From contig NC_020172.2 of NCBI RefSeq assembly GCF_000224145.3, positions 5,473,350 through 5,537,349 of the forward strand: a stretch of DNA of 64,000 nucleotides, in the 5' to 3' direction. Below are positions 14,040 to 26,300 of this stretch, one piece after another (position 1 is the first letter of the stretch; each line of letters opens with the position of its first letter). The stretch comes from Ciona intestinalis. Lineage: Eukaryota; Chordata; Ascidiacea; Phlebobranchia; Cionidae. The notes under the pieces are model-generated. The model worked only from the letters and a program-made list of their open reading frames with translations. It had not been told where the DNA came from and searched no databases. The position numbers were made by a program, and so were the translations under genes.

Positions 14040-14120
14040 ACATAAAAGTGCCGCATGGCCATAGTTGTACAACGCTCGCCTGAAGGATACTGAGTTCAAA
14101 GCCAGGTGCAGCTACTATCG
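14040..14120 (+). mobile_element. Second tRNA-like SINE family, partial
   Basis: The stretch 'gccgcatggccatagttgta' to 'tactgagttcaaagccaggt' resembles a tRNA with an A-box-like and a B-box-like (GAGTTCAAAGCC) segment. A related sequence is at 54838-54920. It runs directly into MITE-1 sequence at about 14130. Confidence 0.5.
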
Positions 14121-14129
14121 TAGGCGTGT

Positions 14130-14282
14130 CATTCTATTTTTTCGTTCTATTTAGTAATAAACAAAAAACATCCAAAGAATTATAAAACTATATCCTTACG
14201 ACTCCCATAGACCGTTTGTTAATTCTTCAGGATATTTGGATATTATGTGCTAAAGGTGTCCCATCGTTGCCCACTACGAGGT
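14130..14282 (-). mobile_element. MITE-1, truncated copy
   Basis: Carries the family's internal landmarks ('caaagaattataaaac', 'agaccgtttgttaatt', 'ggatattatgtgctaaaggt') and a decayed end 'gtcccatcgttgcccacta'. The other terminal repeat is lost. Confidence 0.7.
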
Positions 14283-14483
14283 AAAAATAAGCCGCATACA
14301 GTTGTGTTATTCTACCAACGAAATTGTATCATTTTTTTCCAAAATTTAAATCGTTTTTTTAATCATGCTTAAACGATTCAGGTTTTTAAATCAACCATCT
14401 AAAAACTTCAACAGAGCAGCCTATCACGGAAAGCGTGCTGATGAAGGCATTCTAAATTGTTATTGTCTAAAACGTCGGTGTAT

Positions 14484-14800
14484 ATTCATACACCTCATGC
14501 TCACTGTTGAGTTATAACATGAGTGTCTTGTTATACACCAGACACACATGGTGTATTCATACACCTCATGCTCACTGTCGAGTTATAACATGGGTGTCTT
14601 TCTATACACCAGACACACATGGTGTATTCATACACCTCATGCTCACTGTTGAGTTATAACATGGGTGTCTTCTTATACACCAGACACACATGGTGTATTC
14701 ATACACCCCATGCTCACTGTTAAGTTATAACATGGGTGTCTTCTTATGCACCAAACACACATGGTGTTTCCATACACCTCATGCTCACTGTTAAGTTATT
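14484..14800. repeat. Minisatellite, 71-bp unit, about 4.5 copies
   Basis: Units contain 'attcatacacctcatgctca', 'gagttataacatgggtgtct' and 'ataccagacacacatggtg'-like segments with few differences. The same unit in reverse orientation makes the array at 44694-44985, and single relatives lie near 57790-57990 and 61495-61545. Confidence 0.9.
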
Positions 14801-15171
14801 ACCTTATAGTCACCAGTCTAGCCGCCCGTTTCCGGAACGTTACCGGGTCAGAATAACAACTCCACCGCGTGGTCCCGGTTATAAACGCCAAACTTTACAT
14901 TTGTTTAACTTTGCTATGCAAATATATTTAGCAAGTGATAGCTTGTTACAACACAATGGGATTGCACCATACATCCGATACCCACTGTTACGTCACATAC
15001 ACGGAACAAAGCACTTAAAAGCAACGAACGGTGCATTTCTTCGACAAAACAAAACGATGACGTAATATATTTTTCAACTTTGAAAAATAGATTTTAGCAA
15101 AAAACAAGAAACTTACGACAAGATGTGAAATCCATTTGTTATAACCGATCCTTTGGGTTTTATATGTATAA

Positions 15172-15362
15172 TAAAGTGGGGGAAGATGGGACACCTTTTC
15201 ATTCTATTTCTCGTCCAACTTGGTAGTAAACAATTAAAAGAAAATTCAAAGAATTATAAAATCGCATATCTTCGCGACTCCCGTGTTGTTGATTGTTTAA
15301 AATACGATCAATATGTTTGGATATTATGTGCTAAAGGTGTCCCGTATTCCCCACCCTACTAT
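15172..15362 (-). mobile_element. MITE-1 copy
   Basis: About 190 bp bounded by inverted ends: 'gtgggggaagatgggacacc' on the left and 'ggtgtcccgtattccccaccctac' style sequence on the right. The inside matches the other copies in reverse. No coding capacity. Confidence 0.85.
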
Positions 15363-15548
15363 ACATTAGGAAACAATAAGCAATTAACCTTCGTTAAAGC
15401 TCCGACATCTCATATGCTTTCAGATCGTTAGTAAACTGCGCATAAAAACATTGCATAACTTAATTAATACAGAACATATGAAGTTAAGTAGATTTCATTT
15501 CTCTTTGTTGTTTAAACAGTTTCATCATTCCTATTGAATTCAAGATAC

Positions 15549-15742
15549 AGTAGGGTGGGAGAAGATGGGACACCTTTAGCACATAATATCCAAATATCCT
15601 GATTGTGTTTTAAACAATTAACAGCGGTCTGTGGATGTCGTGAGGATGCAGTTTTATAATTCTTTGCATTTTCTTTGTTTACTACCAAATTGGGCGAGAA
15701 AATAGAATGAAAAGGTGTCCCATCTTCTCCCAACCTACTGTT
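15549..15742 (+). mobile_element. MITE-1 copy
   Basis: Both terminal inverted repeats are present ('agtagggtgggagaagatgg' and 'tcccatcttctcccaaccta'), with the family interior 'ttagcacataatatccaaat' and 'gtttactaccaaattggg'. Opposite orientation to the copy at 15172-15362, 190 bp away. Confidence 0.85.
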
Positions 15743-17373
15743 ATTCTTAAACGTATAGCTTACGCAATATCCTCCTAAAACTATTTATAACTTCCGCTCG
15801 CATATGAGATACCACATACCTGTATACTCAATTAGTGATAACAGAGTAATATAACAACACTGCGTTAAAACTTATGCTGTTGCGCTTTCAATGTCTATTG
15901 GTTAATCATTTATACGCTGACTTGGCAAAATTTAACACAAGTACCACGATAAAATTTAACAGCGTTGGTTAAATGGGTTAATAGCGGCCGTCTGTATTGT
16001 GAAGGGATTTAATAAAGTTTGGGCAGTTTTACTTTTAATTTAAAAAGTTGTAAAAATTCGAAAACTGGCTGTTAACTTTTGGTGGTTTTAAAAGCATTTG
16101 GGGTTAAGAGGACATTGGGGTTTATTAGGTAGGTTTTATGTTTAATATGAATGGCGCAATACTGGTTAGAGTGTTTGCCTTGACGGAGGCACAGATGCGA
16201 GTGATTCTGCTGCTACCGTTGTGGTAATTTCTCCAACCCATACATTGGGAAATAACGTCTAGTCCAGGTAGTCATCCATAAAAAAAGATCACATTTCAAA
16301 AACAGTCATTTGTAAAGTTGCCTACGTAGTAACTCGTTTTTAAGCGGGCACAGGAGGAGTTTTTTAGCGACTGACGTTGTCCGCTACGCGACGATAAATA
16401 AGTTACATTCATTCATGCATTCGATCATACATTCATATATGCCTATACTGAGTTCCCAGTGGCAACTACGTGATGCATGACGCCTTTGCATATAAGACGC
16501 ACACGCCACATATAGTAGGGTTGGGGAGAGACGGGACACCTTTAGCACATAATATCCTAATATCCTGATCGTGTTTTAAACGATTAACAACGGTATATGG
16601 GAGTTTAGGGTACGGTTTTATAATTCTTTGAATATTCTTTTTGTTTACCACCAAACGGATGAGAAAATAGAATGAAAAGTTGTCCTATCTTCCCCCACCC
16701 CACTATATATGTTATCCACTCAAAGATAAATAATCATTGTCAAAGTCGAATATAGGGTTGGACGGTAAGTATAGCACAATGAAGGGAGATCGGACACTTA
16801 AGCAGCACATATTGCCAAATATTTCCAAAATCAAAATAAATGACGGTTTTTGGGTAATACCACCCTACTATATAAAAACAAAAAAAAAAAACGATAAACT
16901 GGTCACTTTATATTTGCTAAAAACTAAGCTTCTACCCCATGCCTTTTAACATTCGCTTGAGTTACGAACGCTTTGCCATCTCTTTGATGGGATCGCCTTG
17001 ACCGTTAAAAAAAGTGCATCAGCTTTTTTTACCGACATTGGAGATGCGCGTTGCGCGTTCTATTCCTTTTTATTTCAGACAGAGATCAATTTTAACGCGA
17101 TTTCGCTCAAAAAGTCTTTAGTTAACACACGCGCTTTTAACACACAAACAAAATAAATTAACCTTGGAAACAAAGGCTATTCTATGGACTTCGCTTTAAA
17201 ATAACTGGAAATACAAATTCACTAATTAATATTACGGGGACGAAATATTCTCAAATATGACACGGTACTTTTCGTAGTCATCAAAATATTGTAACTCGAA
17301 AATTTGTAAACAAACCATTTTAGAATTTTAAAAATTTGATTATCAGTTGCAATTCTCGGGAATTTTGGTTAAA
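15743..17373. other. Gene-free stretch before ITGB1BP1
   Basis: Apart from the MITE at 16512-16706 and a SINE-like fragment with an A-box-like 'atggcgcaatactggttaga' near 16150 and a cattcattc tail near 16408-16440, I see no feature. The last few hundred bases should hold the ITGB1BP1 promoter; no clear TATA box was found. A possible 3' splice site ('gattatcag' ending at about 17347) lies shortly before the ATG and could accept a spliced leader. Confidence 0.4.
16512..16706 (+). mobile_element. MITE-1 copy
   Basis: The ends 'agtagggttggggagagacg' and 'ctatcttcccccaccccact' enclose the usual interior. A shorter diverged relative may follow at 16748-16872, which also ends in 'ccaccctactata'. 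Confidence 0.8.
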
Positions 17374-20202
17374 ATGCCGATATTTCATCGCCAAACCAAA
17401 CCAAGTTCCAGCGGGGATGGAAGCGATAGATCGGTGAGCGTTAGCAGCTCCAGAAGCAAGGTATTGTTCCGTATTAATGTGTGTAATTTAATAAACTTAT
17501 AAATGGGGGGTTTTGACGTGTTTCTTATTATGTTTCATTTTATACCCAATTAAAACATGTTTGCGACAACATTTTTTATAACACGAGTGTTTTGTTTCAT
17601 ACACCTCATGCCCGCTTACAAGTTATCACATATGTAACTTGTTTATTTTCAAATGGCGGGGCAACGGCAGTCGTTATAACACGAGTGTTTTGTTTCATAC
17701 ACCTCATGCCCGCTTACAAGTTATCACATATGTAACTTGTTTATCCTCGCGTGACGGGCAACGACAATCGTTGTAGCACGGGTGTTCTGTTTCATACACC
17801 TCATCCGTGTATAATAATGTATTCCCTCACTCACCTTCCAGTCATTCGATTCAAGCGAAGATTTATCTCATTCAAGTTCTGTTTCGACTCCTGAGTTTGA
17901 GATGAAACAAAGTGGGACCGGTAGTTTCTCCTCTACTAGGAGTTCAAGTAAGTATGGGTTCATATGAATATAATTTACTTGCTTTATTTTCATGCATTTA
18001 TATTATGAAAAATCCCCAAATAATCATAATACACAAAGTTACATACGTGGTAACTTGTAGGCGGGCATGAGGTGTATGAAACAGAACACCCGTGTTATAA
18101 CGACTGTTGTAAATATTTCTTTTAGATAAACAACTGTCTTTTGTTGCCAATCCCCTTCCTATTGTTGGTTTAACCAATCGAAAATTCGCTTTGCTACTAT
18201 ATTTAAAGAGATAAAACACATTTTACTTTATATTTAGTTCCAGACTCTCCCCTCCTAAGCTCCCCTGCATCGGAGTACTCTGTTAAAGTTCTTGGTGTTC
18301 TAGACAACATCGAAGGGCAAGGAGACGGTCCTTTAGAAGTTATCAATGCTATCGATATCGCACAGGTTTGATCCAAACCATTGGTCACTAATGGGTTTAA
18401 AATTATCAGCCATACATAAAACATAATCACTCACAAAGTTACATACATGGTAAGACGTAAGCTGGCACGAGGTTTATGAAACACCCATGTTATAACGACT
18501 GTCGTTTTCCGCCACGAGGATATAGCAGTTACACCCATTCATTCATTCATTCTGGTTGTAATGGCAGAGATTAAACTTTTACGACTATATGTACAGGCCA
18601 TTACTATACGCTAGCCTACTCTTGCTTTCAAGAAAAATACCGCAAAAACTGCCTACAAAGTTCCCTGTTCACCTTTTATAATATTTTTAGAGGTACAAAA
18701 TGTTGCACAGACTCTGTAGGAAAGACTAAACAATTACAAACTTTCTGCTCATCTAGTTATGAGTGGCCTGTTACACAACACTTTTATTGTTTTGCTTACC
18801 TTAAAATTACTCGGAAAAAAGCTGCAAAAAAAAACAACGCAATAAATTTTACCATTTGTACTTTATATTGCCAAATTTGTTCTACAATTAGTGTCAGTGG
18901 CCTAAATCTCAGGTCCCATAGCATGCCTCACTGTAGGACCTCACCCATATAGAATAGAATGTGCATATACAATGTTGGGGTAATGGGCCAACTCTGGCCT
19001 AAACCCCAGGTCCCATGGCATGCCTCACTGTAGGACCTCACCCATATAGCATATATAGCCCTATATCTATCTATCTATCTCATTCATGTTCCAACATACA
19101 ACCATTAAAAATGGCATAACATTACCATATCATCAGAGTGAAGAGAAAATTCCTTTCTTTGCGATCGGGGAAGATGTGTTTGTTTCAATTTCAATGAATG
19201 GATTTCAAGTTACGGATAACAACCAAAGGGTCAGTTTAACTACTAGCTCTATGGGTTTAACAGCCATGCATTTATCAGATACTTGATTATTCAAGTAGTT
19301 TTTACCTGCAGCTTGTATAACGACTGTCATTTTGTTGCTAATTCACTTTTATTCGATGTATTAATGAACCTGATTCTCGCCATTGTATCAAAATGTGGAA
19401 TAGCCTTAACTGTACTTATTTTTCTGTACGGTTTATAAAGCTTCAACTGCTACTGTAGACAGTAAAATATAACTATTGACATCAAGCCTGGGGTGGCAGG
19501 GGCCATGGTATTTTCTACACTGCATTAATCAGTAAACATTACAACCAATAAGTAAGACTTGTTTCATAGATACATCTAAAACTCCTGCTATTATACAACT
19601 TGTATACTACAAGTGTGGCCATAAATGTCATCATATATCTTAATACAAGCACATAGGTTGCTTGCTGTCTGACTGAGTGCAACATCCTTTTTCTAAACTT
19701 TTAGTGAATTTATTTTGACCTCTTTTTAGAAGTTAAACACCTGTTTCCAAATTTAAACTTTATAAAATGCAGGAAGTTGTTAGTTGTACCTCTTAGTTGT
19801 AATGCTTACTGATTACCGGAATGCAGAAAATTCCTGGGTTGGCCTGCCTACCCTGCCACCCCAGGTTTGGCGCCTATACTAACTTAATTCCACAGAATGT
19901 ATTGAAGAGGTTACCTCTCCACTCTATTGAAAGAATGGTCACCTATGATGATGGCATCCATGGAAACACTATACTAGCAGTGAAGACAGTCACAGACCAA
20001 CACAGATACTCAGTACATGCGTACCAATGCACTAACGCTGTAAGTTTGTGAGTTTTATTTGAATAACTTTCGTACCAACGTGTTAGAATTGCAGTTTCTC
20101 GGACAAAAGATCACAAGGTGTTTCAGCCATGTTCTCGCCTCTGTGTTGTCATCGTCTCCCATGGTTACCGACGAGAGTGGCGAGGATGACGAGTCATCAT
20201 GA
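17374..20202 (+). CDS. Integrin beta-1-binding protein 1 (ICAP-1), PTB-domain adaptor
   Basis: Six exons: 17374-17460, 17842-17947, 18238-18365, 19137-19229, 19896-20039 and 20095-20202 (TGA), 666 bases, 221 residues; the human protein has 200. All splice sites are GT-AG and every junction keeps frame. Residues 1-64 are Ser-rich and disordered (SVSVSSSRSK, SFSSTRSS), like the phosphorylated tail of ICAP-1. The PTB domain follows from about residue 77: YSVKVLGVLDNIEGQG, then GPLEVINAIDIAQ (human GPLDLINYIDVAQ), KIPF, ERMVTYDDG (human RMVCYDDG), ILAVKT, YSVHAYQCTNA (human YSLWVYQCNS) and a C-terminal helix ending in an acidic DESGEDDESS tail. In mammals ICAP-1 binds the NPxY motif of the integrin beta-1 tail and an NPxY of KRIT1. 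The donor after 19229 (GTCAGT) is weak. The gene is convergent with CCM2. Confidence 0.94.
17575..17815. repeat. SINE-tail minisatellite, about three copies
   Basis: Repeats of 'tttcatacacctcatgcccg', 'acttgtttat' and 'aacacgagtgtt' (minus-strand orientation of the SINE 3' body) inside the first ITGB1BP1 intron, ending just before exon 17842-17947. Confidence 0.8.
18366..18550 (+). mobile_element. SINE body fragment in ITGB1BP1 intron 3
   Basis: Starts directly at the 5' splice site of exon 18238-18365 with 'ccaaaccattggtcactaat', continues through 'gggttt' and 'catacataaaacataatcac' to the 3' body and a cattcattcattc tail. The tRNA-like head is missing. The insertion lies within a few bases of the donor. 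Confidence 0.7.
18895..19060 (-). repeat. 95-bp dispersed repeat, two copies
   Basis: Copies contain 'tcccatagcatgcctcactg', 'taggacctcacccatataga' and 'gggccaactctggcctaaa'. This family is tandemly expanded at 49470-50295. A short CTAT microsatellite follows at about 19063-19080. Confidence 0.75.
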
Positions 20203-20329
20203 CATCATCAACGTAAACAATGACTCGGCAAAAAATCGAAACAATTTTCGAACTTTTCCATGGTAACGTATTTACTATTATGATGTCATAACGTCCGTGT
20301 GAACAACTATGATGTCATAGGTGATGACA

Positions 20330-23300
20330 TCACAAGTGCGTCCCATGTTTGGAATGTTTATGTTTCTTCTTCTTCCGATGTTCAGGTTGAGTGGTTTTCG
20401 TCGACTCGGGGTCAGAGGTCGCTTCGGAGTCCTGGGGTTAATATGATGTTTATGTGGACGCTCATTTCAAGTTAAATGGTATTATTCACAAGTTGCGGGG
20501 CAACGACTGTAGTTATAACACGAGTGTTCTATTCAGTACACCTTGTGCCCGCTTACAAGTTACCACGTATGTCGTATGTAACTCATTTACCCTCGCATGG
20601 CGATGCAACGATAGTCGTTATAACACGGTGTTCTGTTTCATACACCCCGTGTCCGCTTACAAGTTACCACCAATACCACGTATGTAACTTTGTGGGTGGT
20701 GATCAACTGATTTTATCCAATATTGTGCAGTTGTCATTACATTTAACAAAGCATTACTTTGATATTATCACATTCAATTACTTATTTTGCACGAAGTGTC
20801 TTTTTTAAAATGTTATGAATATAGATAAAGATAAATCTAACCTGGGAAGGAGAATTATCCGGTGGTTTAGTTAATGTTTTGTCTTCTGTGCTTGCGGTGG
20901 TCTGTGGGATATTAAGGTTTACAGAATTAGATTGTGATTTACTGTGGGATTTGCTATGGGATGCTTAAGGTGGCTGTACACAGTATCCGGCATGCGAAGT
21001 TGTATGCAAACCCATTACCGAGTTCCGCATGCGGCAGCGAAATCCGGACTAAACAGACAAAACGGAAGAATTCCGGATACTGTGTTTTTTAGTTGGGGGT
21101 TTGCTATAGATATATTAGGATAAGGGAAGATAAGAAACCCTTAGCACACAATATCCAAATATCCGGATCGTGTTTTAAACAATTAACAACGGTCTATGGA
21201 AGACGTAAGGATATGGATTTATATATTTTTGCGTGTTCTTTGTTAACTACTAAATGGGACGAGAAAATAGTATGAATAGGTGTCCCATCTTCCCCCACCC
21301 TACTGTTTATATACAGTAATGTACAAAATTATAGAGTAGTCAACATATTATTAAGGTCAAATAAGATATTCCAAATGGGTTTGGTCCTACATCAAGGTGC
21401 TTCTGTATACAACTTATATAAAACAGTGGAGGTCTTACATTTTGTTGTGATGCCTTTGTGGCTTTAGATACATAACAACAACCTAAGGAAAATTACAAAG
21501 TATATCATATGGCATAGTTAGGCAACCACATACTGTGGTCCCAATATGGTCCCCATAGAAACCACATACCTCATCATCTGTACCCACTGTGGCGGGGTTT
21601 GGGTAAGGGGCTCCGAACTCTACTGCAGCTGGTGATTTACCTGTGGGGGTGGTGTGAGAGTAAATAAATTTATTATTGATCGTAATACCTGCTAGGTGAA
21701 GTATACATGAACTCCTAAATTAAAAGTGGCTGAGAGTCTAGATTTTACACAAAGTACTACATGTATTGTACTATTAACAGTTAAAAGTCCCGGAAAAAGT
21801 ACAAAAATGAAAAGGGTGGCGGAAAAAGTTTGGAAAGCACTGGTCTATAGTCTAAATGGTAGCACCCTGGGTGTTGGGGTAATAGTAGCACCCTGGGTGT
21901 TGGGGTAATAGTAGCACCCTGGGTGTTGGGGTAATAGTAGCACCCTGGGTGTTGGGGTAATAGTAGCACCCTGGGTGTTGGGGTAATAGTAGCACCCTGG
22001 GTGTTGGGGTAATAGTAGCACCCTTGGATGGTCATTTTACCTCTATGTTTCTTCTTGAAGACTTTCCGATTAATCTTTGGAGATGAAAATATAAATTGTT
22101 GTTCTTCACACTTGGTGGAGGTAGAGGGCTCGTCGGTATCCGTGTCCAACAGCTCCACCTTGTGAGGGAAATAAAAAATGTTGAAATAGAAATAATTTTT
22201 TTTTTTTAATTTTATGTACAATATAACACAAATTTTATTTATAATTGAAAGTAATAATTTAGAATCATAAAATTGGTAGCAAACAAAAAATATTTACAGA
22301 ATCATATAACAGTATACTCACACAACTCTAAATGGCTGTTGTTAGTTGTTATAACAGGATTAGGAGGGATAGAATATTATGTGCTAACTATGTTCATACC
22401 TTACCAACATCCAGCATTAATGGTCCAAAATATATTATATATTATAAAAAGTAATTACCGGGTTTGTTTTCGAAAGACCAATGTTTTGTTCAACATAAGC
22501 AAAGTTTTGTTTACCATATAAAAAAAACATCCTGGTGAAGGCTCCAAAACTGGTATCATTGCTGGTGTGCAGATGATTTGTGAAAAATATAATTAATACA
22601 TGATAATTATATATGCTGTTATCGCCCTTTTTTATTAGGATCTTGAAGAGTCGGAGTAAAAGCTTGGTAAAACATCAGGAATTTGAGCTTCTAAATCTGC
22701 CATAATTGCGTTGTGTGTGTTTTTAAACAAGTAATTACCGGGTTTGTTTTCGTGAGTGTACTGCTGGCGTATTCCTCTCCATCTTTGCTCCCAAAATCCA
22801 CTTTTGAGACCACAGATGTCCACTCTTCTTCAGAAGTTGTTGGGGTGGACGGGTTCATGTCAGAATTACTAGAAATTTCTAAAAAAATAGAACAGTCAAA
22901 ATTGCAAAAAAATTCTAAAAGAGAAATTTTTTTTTAAATAATAGAAAAGTCAGAGTTGCTAAAAATTTCTAAAAAAGTCAAAATTGCCTAAAATTTCAAA
23001 ATTAAAAAAAATGATTAAAAGACAGATTGCTTAAAAAATAAAAAAAATTGAAGATCGATATATGCATCACCCCACCCACTGGGAGAGCTTCCAGCACTCC
23101 CTAACTCCTAAGTGCTGAAGTATAGAGTATAGACCCTCCATAACCACATTATCACAGCAACTAACCTGTGGTTCTCTCTTCATTCTCAGAAACAGTTCTA
23201 GAATCTGACTTGCTCCACCATCTGTTGCGATATGTGACATCATAAACATCATTATTACACATCAGTGGAACAAACAAAAGTTATAAAATGACATTGCTGT

Positions 23301-26300
23301 TTCGGTTACACCCAAGCTATGCGATTCCATATGAATAAATAAAGCAAAAACCAAACAAAATACCCACTTAGAACCCAAATTAACATGAAACCTATATTCA
23401 AAATAAATCACCAGAAAAGGGCAATTATTTATTTCGAATAAAACAGATAAAAACAAACTAAAACTTACTCGTTGCCCTCTTCTGCCTCCAAGTGGTGGGA
23501 AACATTATGTTGACGAAGAAAAGATTTGAAATACGAGCGGTCTCGGGTGGCTGGGATAAAGTGTTGCATGCCTGGGAGAAAAGTTAACTTTTATTTTATA
23601 TTATTTGCAACCCAGTGGTCACTAATGGGTTGGAGCAACCTTGGTGTCGGGGTAATAAGCCAACTATGACCTAAATCTCAGGTTCCATAGCGTGCAAAGT
23701 GTATGACCTTATCCAGGTAGAACATAGGTTTGATACGGCTTTATGGCTTTATTGGATAGATATAGAAACCCTAAACGATAAAAAGCATATATAGTAGGGT
23801 GGAGGAAAATGGGACACCTTTTCATTCTGTTTTCTCCTTCCATTTGGTAGTAAACAAAGAACATTCAAAGAATTATGAAACCGTATCCTTACGACTTCCA
23901 CAGACCGTTGTTAATTTTTCAAAAACAGTAAAACACGATCAGGTTATTTGAAAATTATGTGTTAAAAGTGTCCCATCTTCCCCACCCTACTATATACAAA
24001 GGTAAACCCACCAAGTAAAAGTGATTTTCGTTCCTCTGTATATATCTCCATCAAGTGTTCACAGAAGATCTTTATGGTTAATCCTCCAGTACGAAAGTGA
24101 TGAAGATGTTGCGCGAATAAACTCAATTCTTCAGGGCTTAATCTCTCTTTTAACTGGGGTAGGGTACAGTAGGTTGGTGGTTGGATGTATATATTATGGT
24201 ATATATTATGATATTCCTTTTGGTCCCCAATCCTTTACTTTATTTGATATAGCGCCACCATGCGGTATTTTGTGAGTCACATGTTACGTTACCAAATGAC
24301 ATTGACGAAGGTTTTGTTTTTCATTACATATTATACCGTGACGTTGATATTACATTTTAAGATCGGCTTTGTGCGCTAACCTTGTTTTCTATTTAAATAA
24401 ACGACCAGAGGCCACAACAGTATACATTATATATTATGTATATATTATATTATTATGGCATAAAGTTACCCTTTTATCTCTATTTTAACTGAAGGGTTGC
24501 AGTGCAGAAAATTTAAGGGTTGGCCTGCCCACCCTGCCACCCCAGGTTTGGCGCCTATGGATACTGGTTCAGAATAGCAAGATCATTAAAAAATGAGACC
24601 AAAGGAATGCGACCCTGGTTGGAAATTAGGGTAATCCTGCATCCCCAGCACCCTGCATCCCAACACAAACTTACCACTGCTATATATTCGTTTAGTCGTA
24701 GTTGAAACTAAGTATCCAATATACCATGACTAAAAATAAATTTGGAAACTGGGGTATAACTGCACCCCACCATCCCCACTATGATCCACAAATCGGCGCC
24801 ACAAACTCACCACTGCTATATATTCATTGAGTTGTAGTTGATGTGAATTTGCTGAACCCGCGCTGCTCCCTGACCCCCATGTCCCTCTAGTGGTGGTTAC
24901 AGGTGACGAGGGAGTGGACGAAGAGGTTGGGGAGGAAATCCCGTTTCCACGGTGATGGAGGTCGCTGTCTTTAAGATAACTGGGGGGAAAATATATTTTA
25001 TTTTAAACTAATTTTTAGGATGAAAAATATTCAAGACACTTCAATGTCAAAAGAAAACTATATAATTTGTTTTTCTTTTTTTCTTAACAGATTTTTTCAA
25101 TTTTTTTTTATTTTTTTCTTAACAAAAGTTAATAAGTACAAAAACAAAAAACATTTTATAAAGAAATATATTAACTAAAATCAAAAAAGTATTTTCTTAT
25201 AAAACAGATATAAAAATAAGTTTTAATAAAGTTTTAAAACAGAAATCAACAAAAATTTTACATATTCAACTGATTATTTAAAAAAAAATTAATAAAATTA
25301 AAACCAATTTTTTCCTTACATTGAAGAAGGTGCAGAAGAATGAGGCAAAGTGGAAGATTTCGTGATCCCTGTTGCCCCGGTAACCTGGATATCATGCTCT
25401 GATTGGCTGCAAATAATATTCAAATTTGAATGCAGCTCATTGATTGGTTGGAACAAAAATAAAAATCATATATTTGGGAAAAAATTATGCACAAAAAAAT
25501 AAAATTGCTTAAAAATAAAACGATTTCATTTTGAAACAAGAGGAATCTTTTTCAAAAACTTTCTTTGAAAAAAAAAAAGAGGAATCTTTTTCAAAAACTT
25601 TCTTCGAAAAGAAACTTCGTAGAAAACCAGGAAATTAAACTTTCTGTGATTTTTTTTTATTTTCCTACCTTTGAATGTTTGAGAGAGGTAGTGTCAATTG
25701 GACAGTGTCTTTCTTTTCAGATGAGGAATCTATGTAAGGGAGCAATGTTATAATGTGACAGGGAGCATGAGGTGTTAGAATACACTACGTTTGACAGCGA
25801 GCATGAGGTGTACACCATACTTGACAGCGAGCATGAGGTGTACCAATACACTACATTTGACAGCGAGCATGAGGTGTACCAATACACTACATTTGACAGC
25901 GAGCATGAGGTGTACACCATATTTGACAGCGAGCATAAGGTCACTTACCTGTGCTGTATGAATGATTCTTAGGGGTAAGCGCACCATCTTGAATTGAGCG
26001 ATCGAAGAAATCCATCGTGGAGTCGGTGTAAACGAGTTGGAATAATTGCTGAGTCAGAGAACATATCTCTGTCGCAAATTCCTGGAATGAGTCAATTTGT
26101 ATAATAAAATTTACAATTTTTGCCAGTAGTGATATTTACATATATACAGTACGGTGGGGAAAGATGGGACATCTTTAGTAAATAATACCCAAATATCCTT
26201 ATCATGTTTTAAACATTTAACAACGGTCTATGGGAGTCGTGAGGATACGGTTTTATAATTCCTTGAATGTTCTTTGTTTACTACCAAATGGTACGAGAAA

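Noticed and set aside
22635..22823. 62-residue minus-strand frame as an independent small gene
   Set aside because: Most of it is an alternative frame of CCM2 exon 22739-22878; only the last 20 codons are plausible, as a CCM2 terminal exon.
25399..25408. Upstream acceptor ('tgcag') for CCM2 exon 25320-25398
   Set aside because: It shifts to a frame ending in phase 1, which makes the next exon hit a stop; the AG at 25400-25399 keeps the chain open.
25717..25987. Repetitive open frames on both strands ([15 protein letters not shown])
   Set aside because: Minisatellite translation; three frames are open at once, and the true CCM2 exon is 25949-26081.
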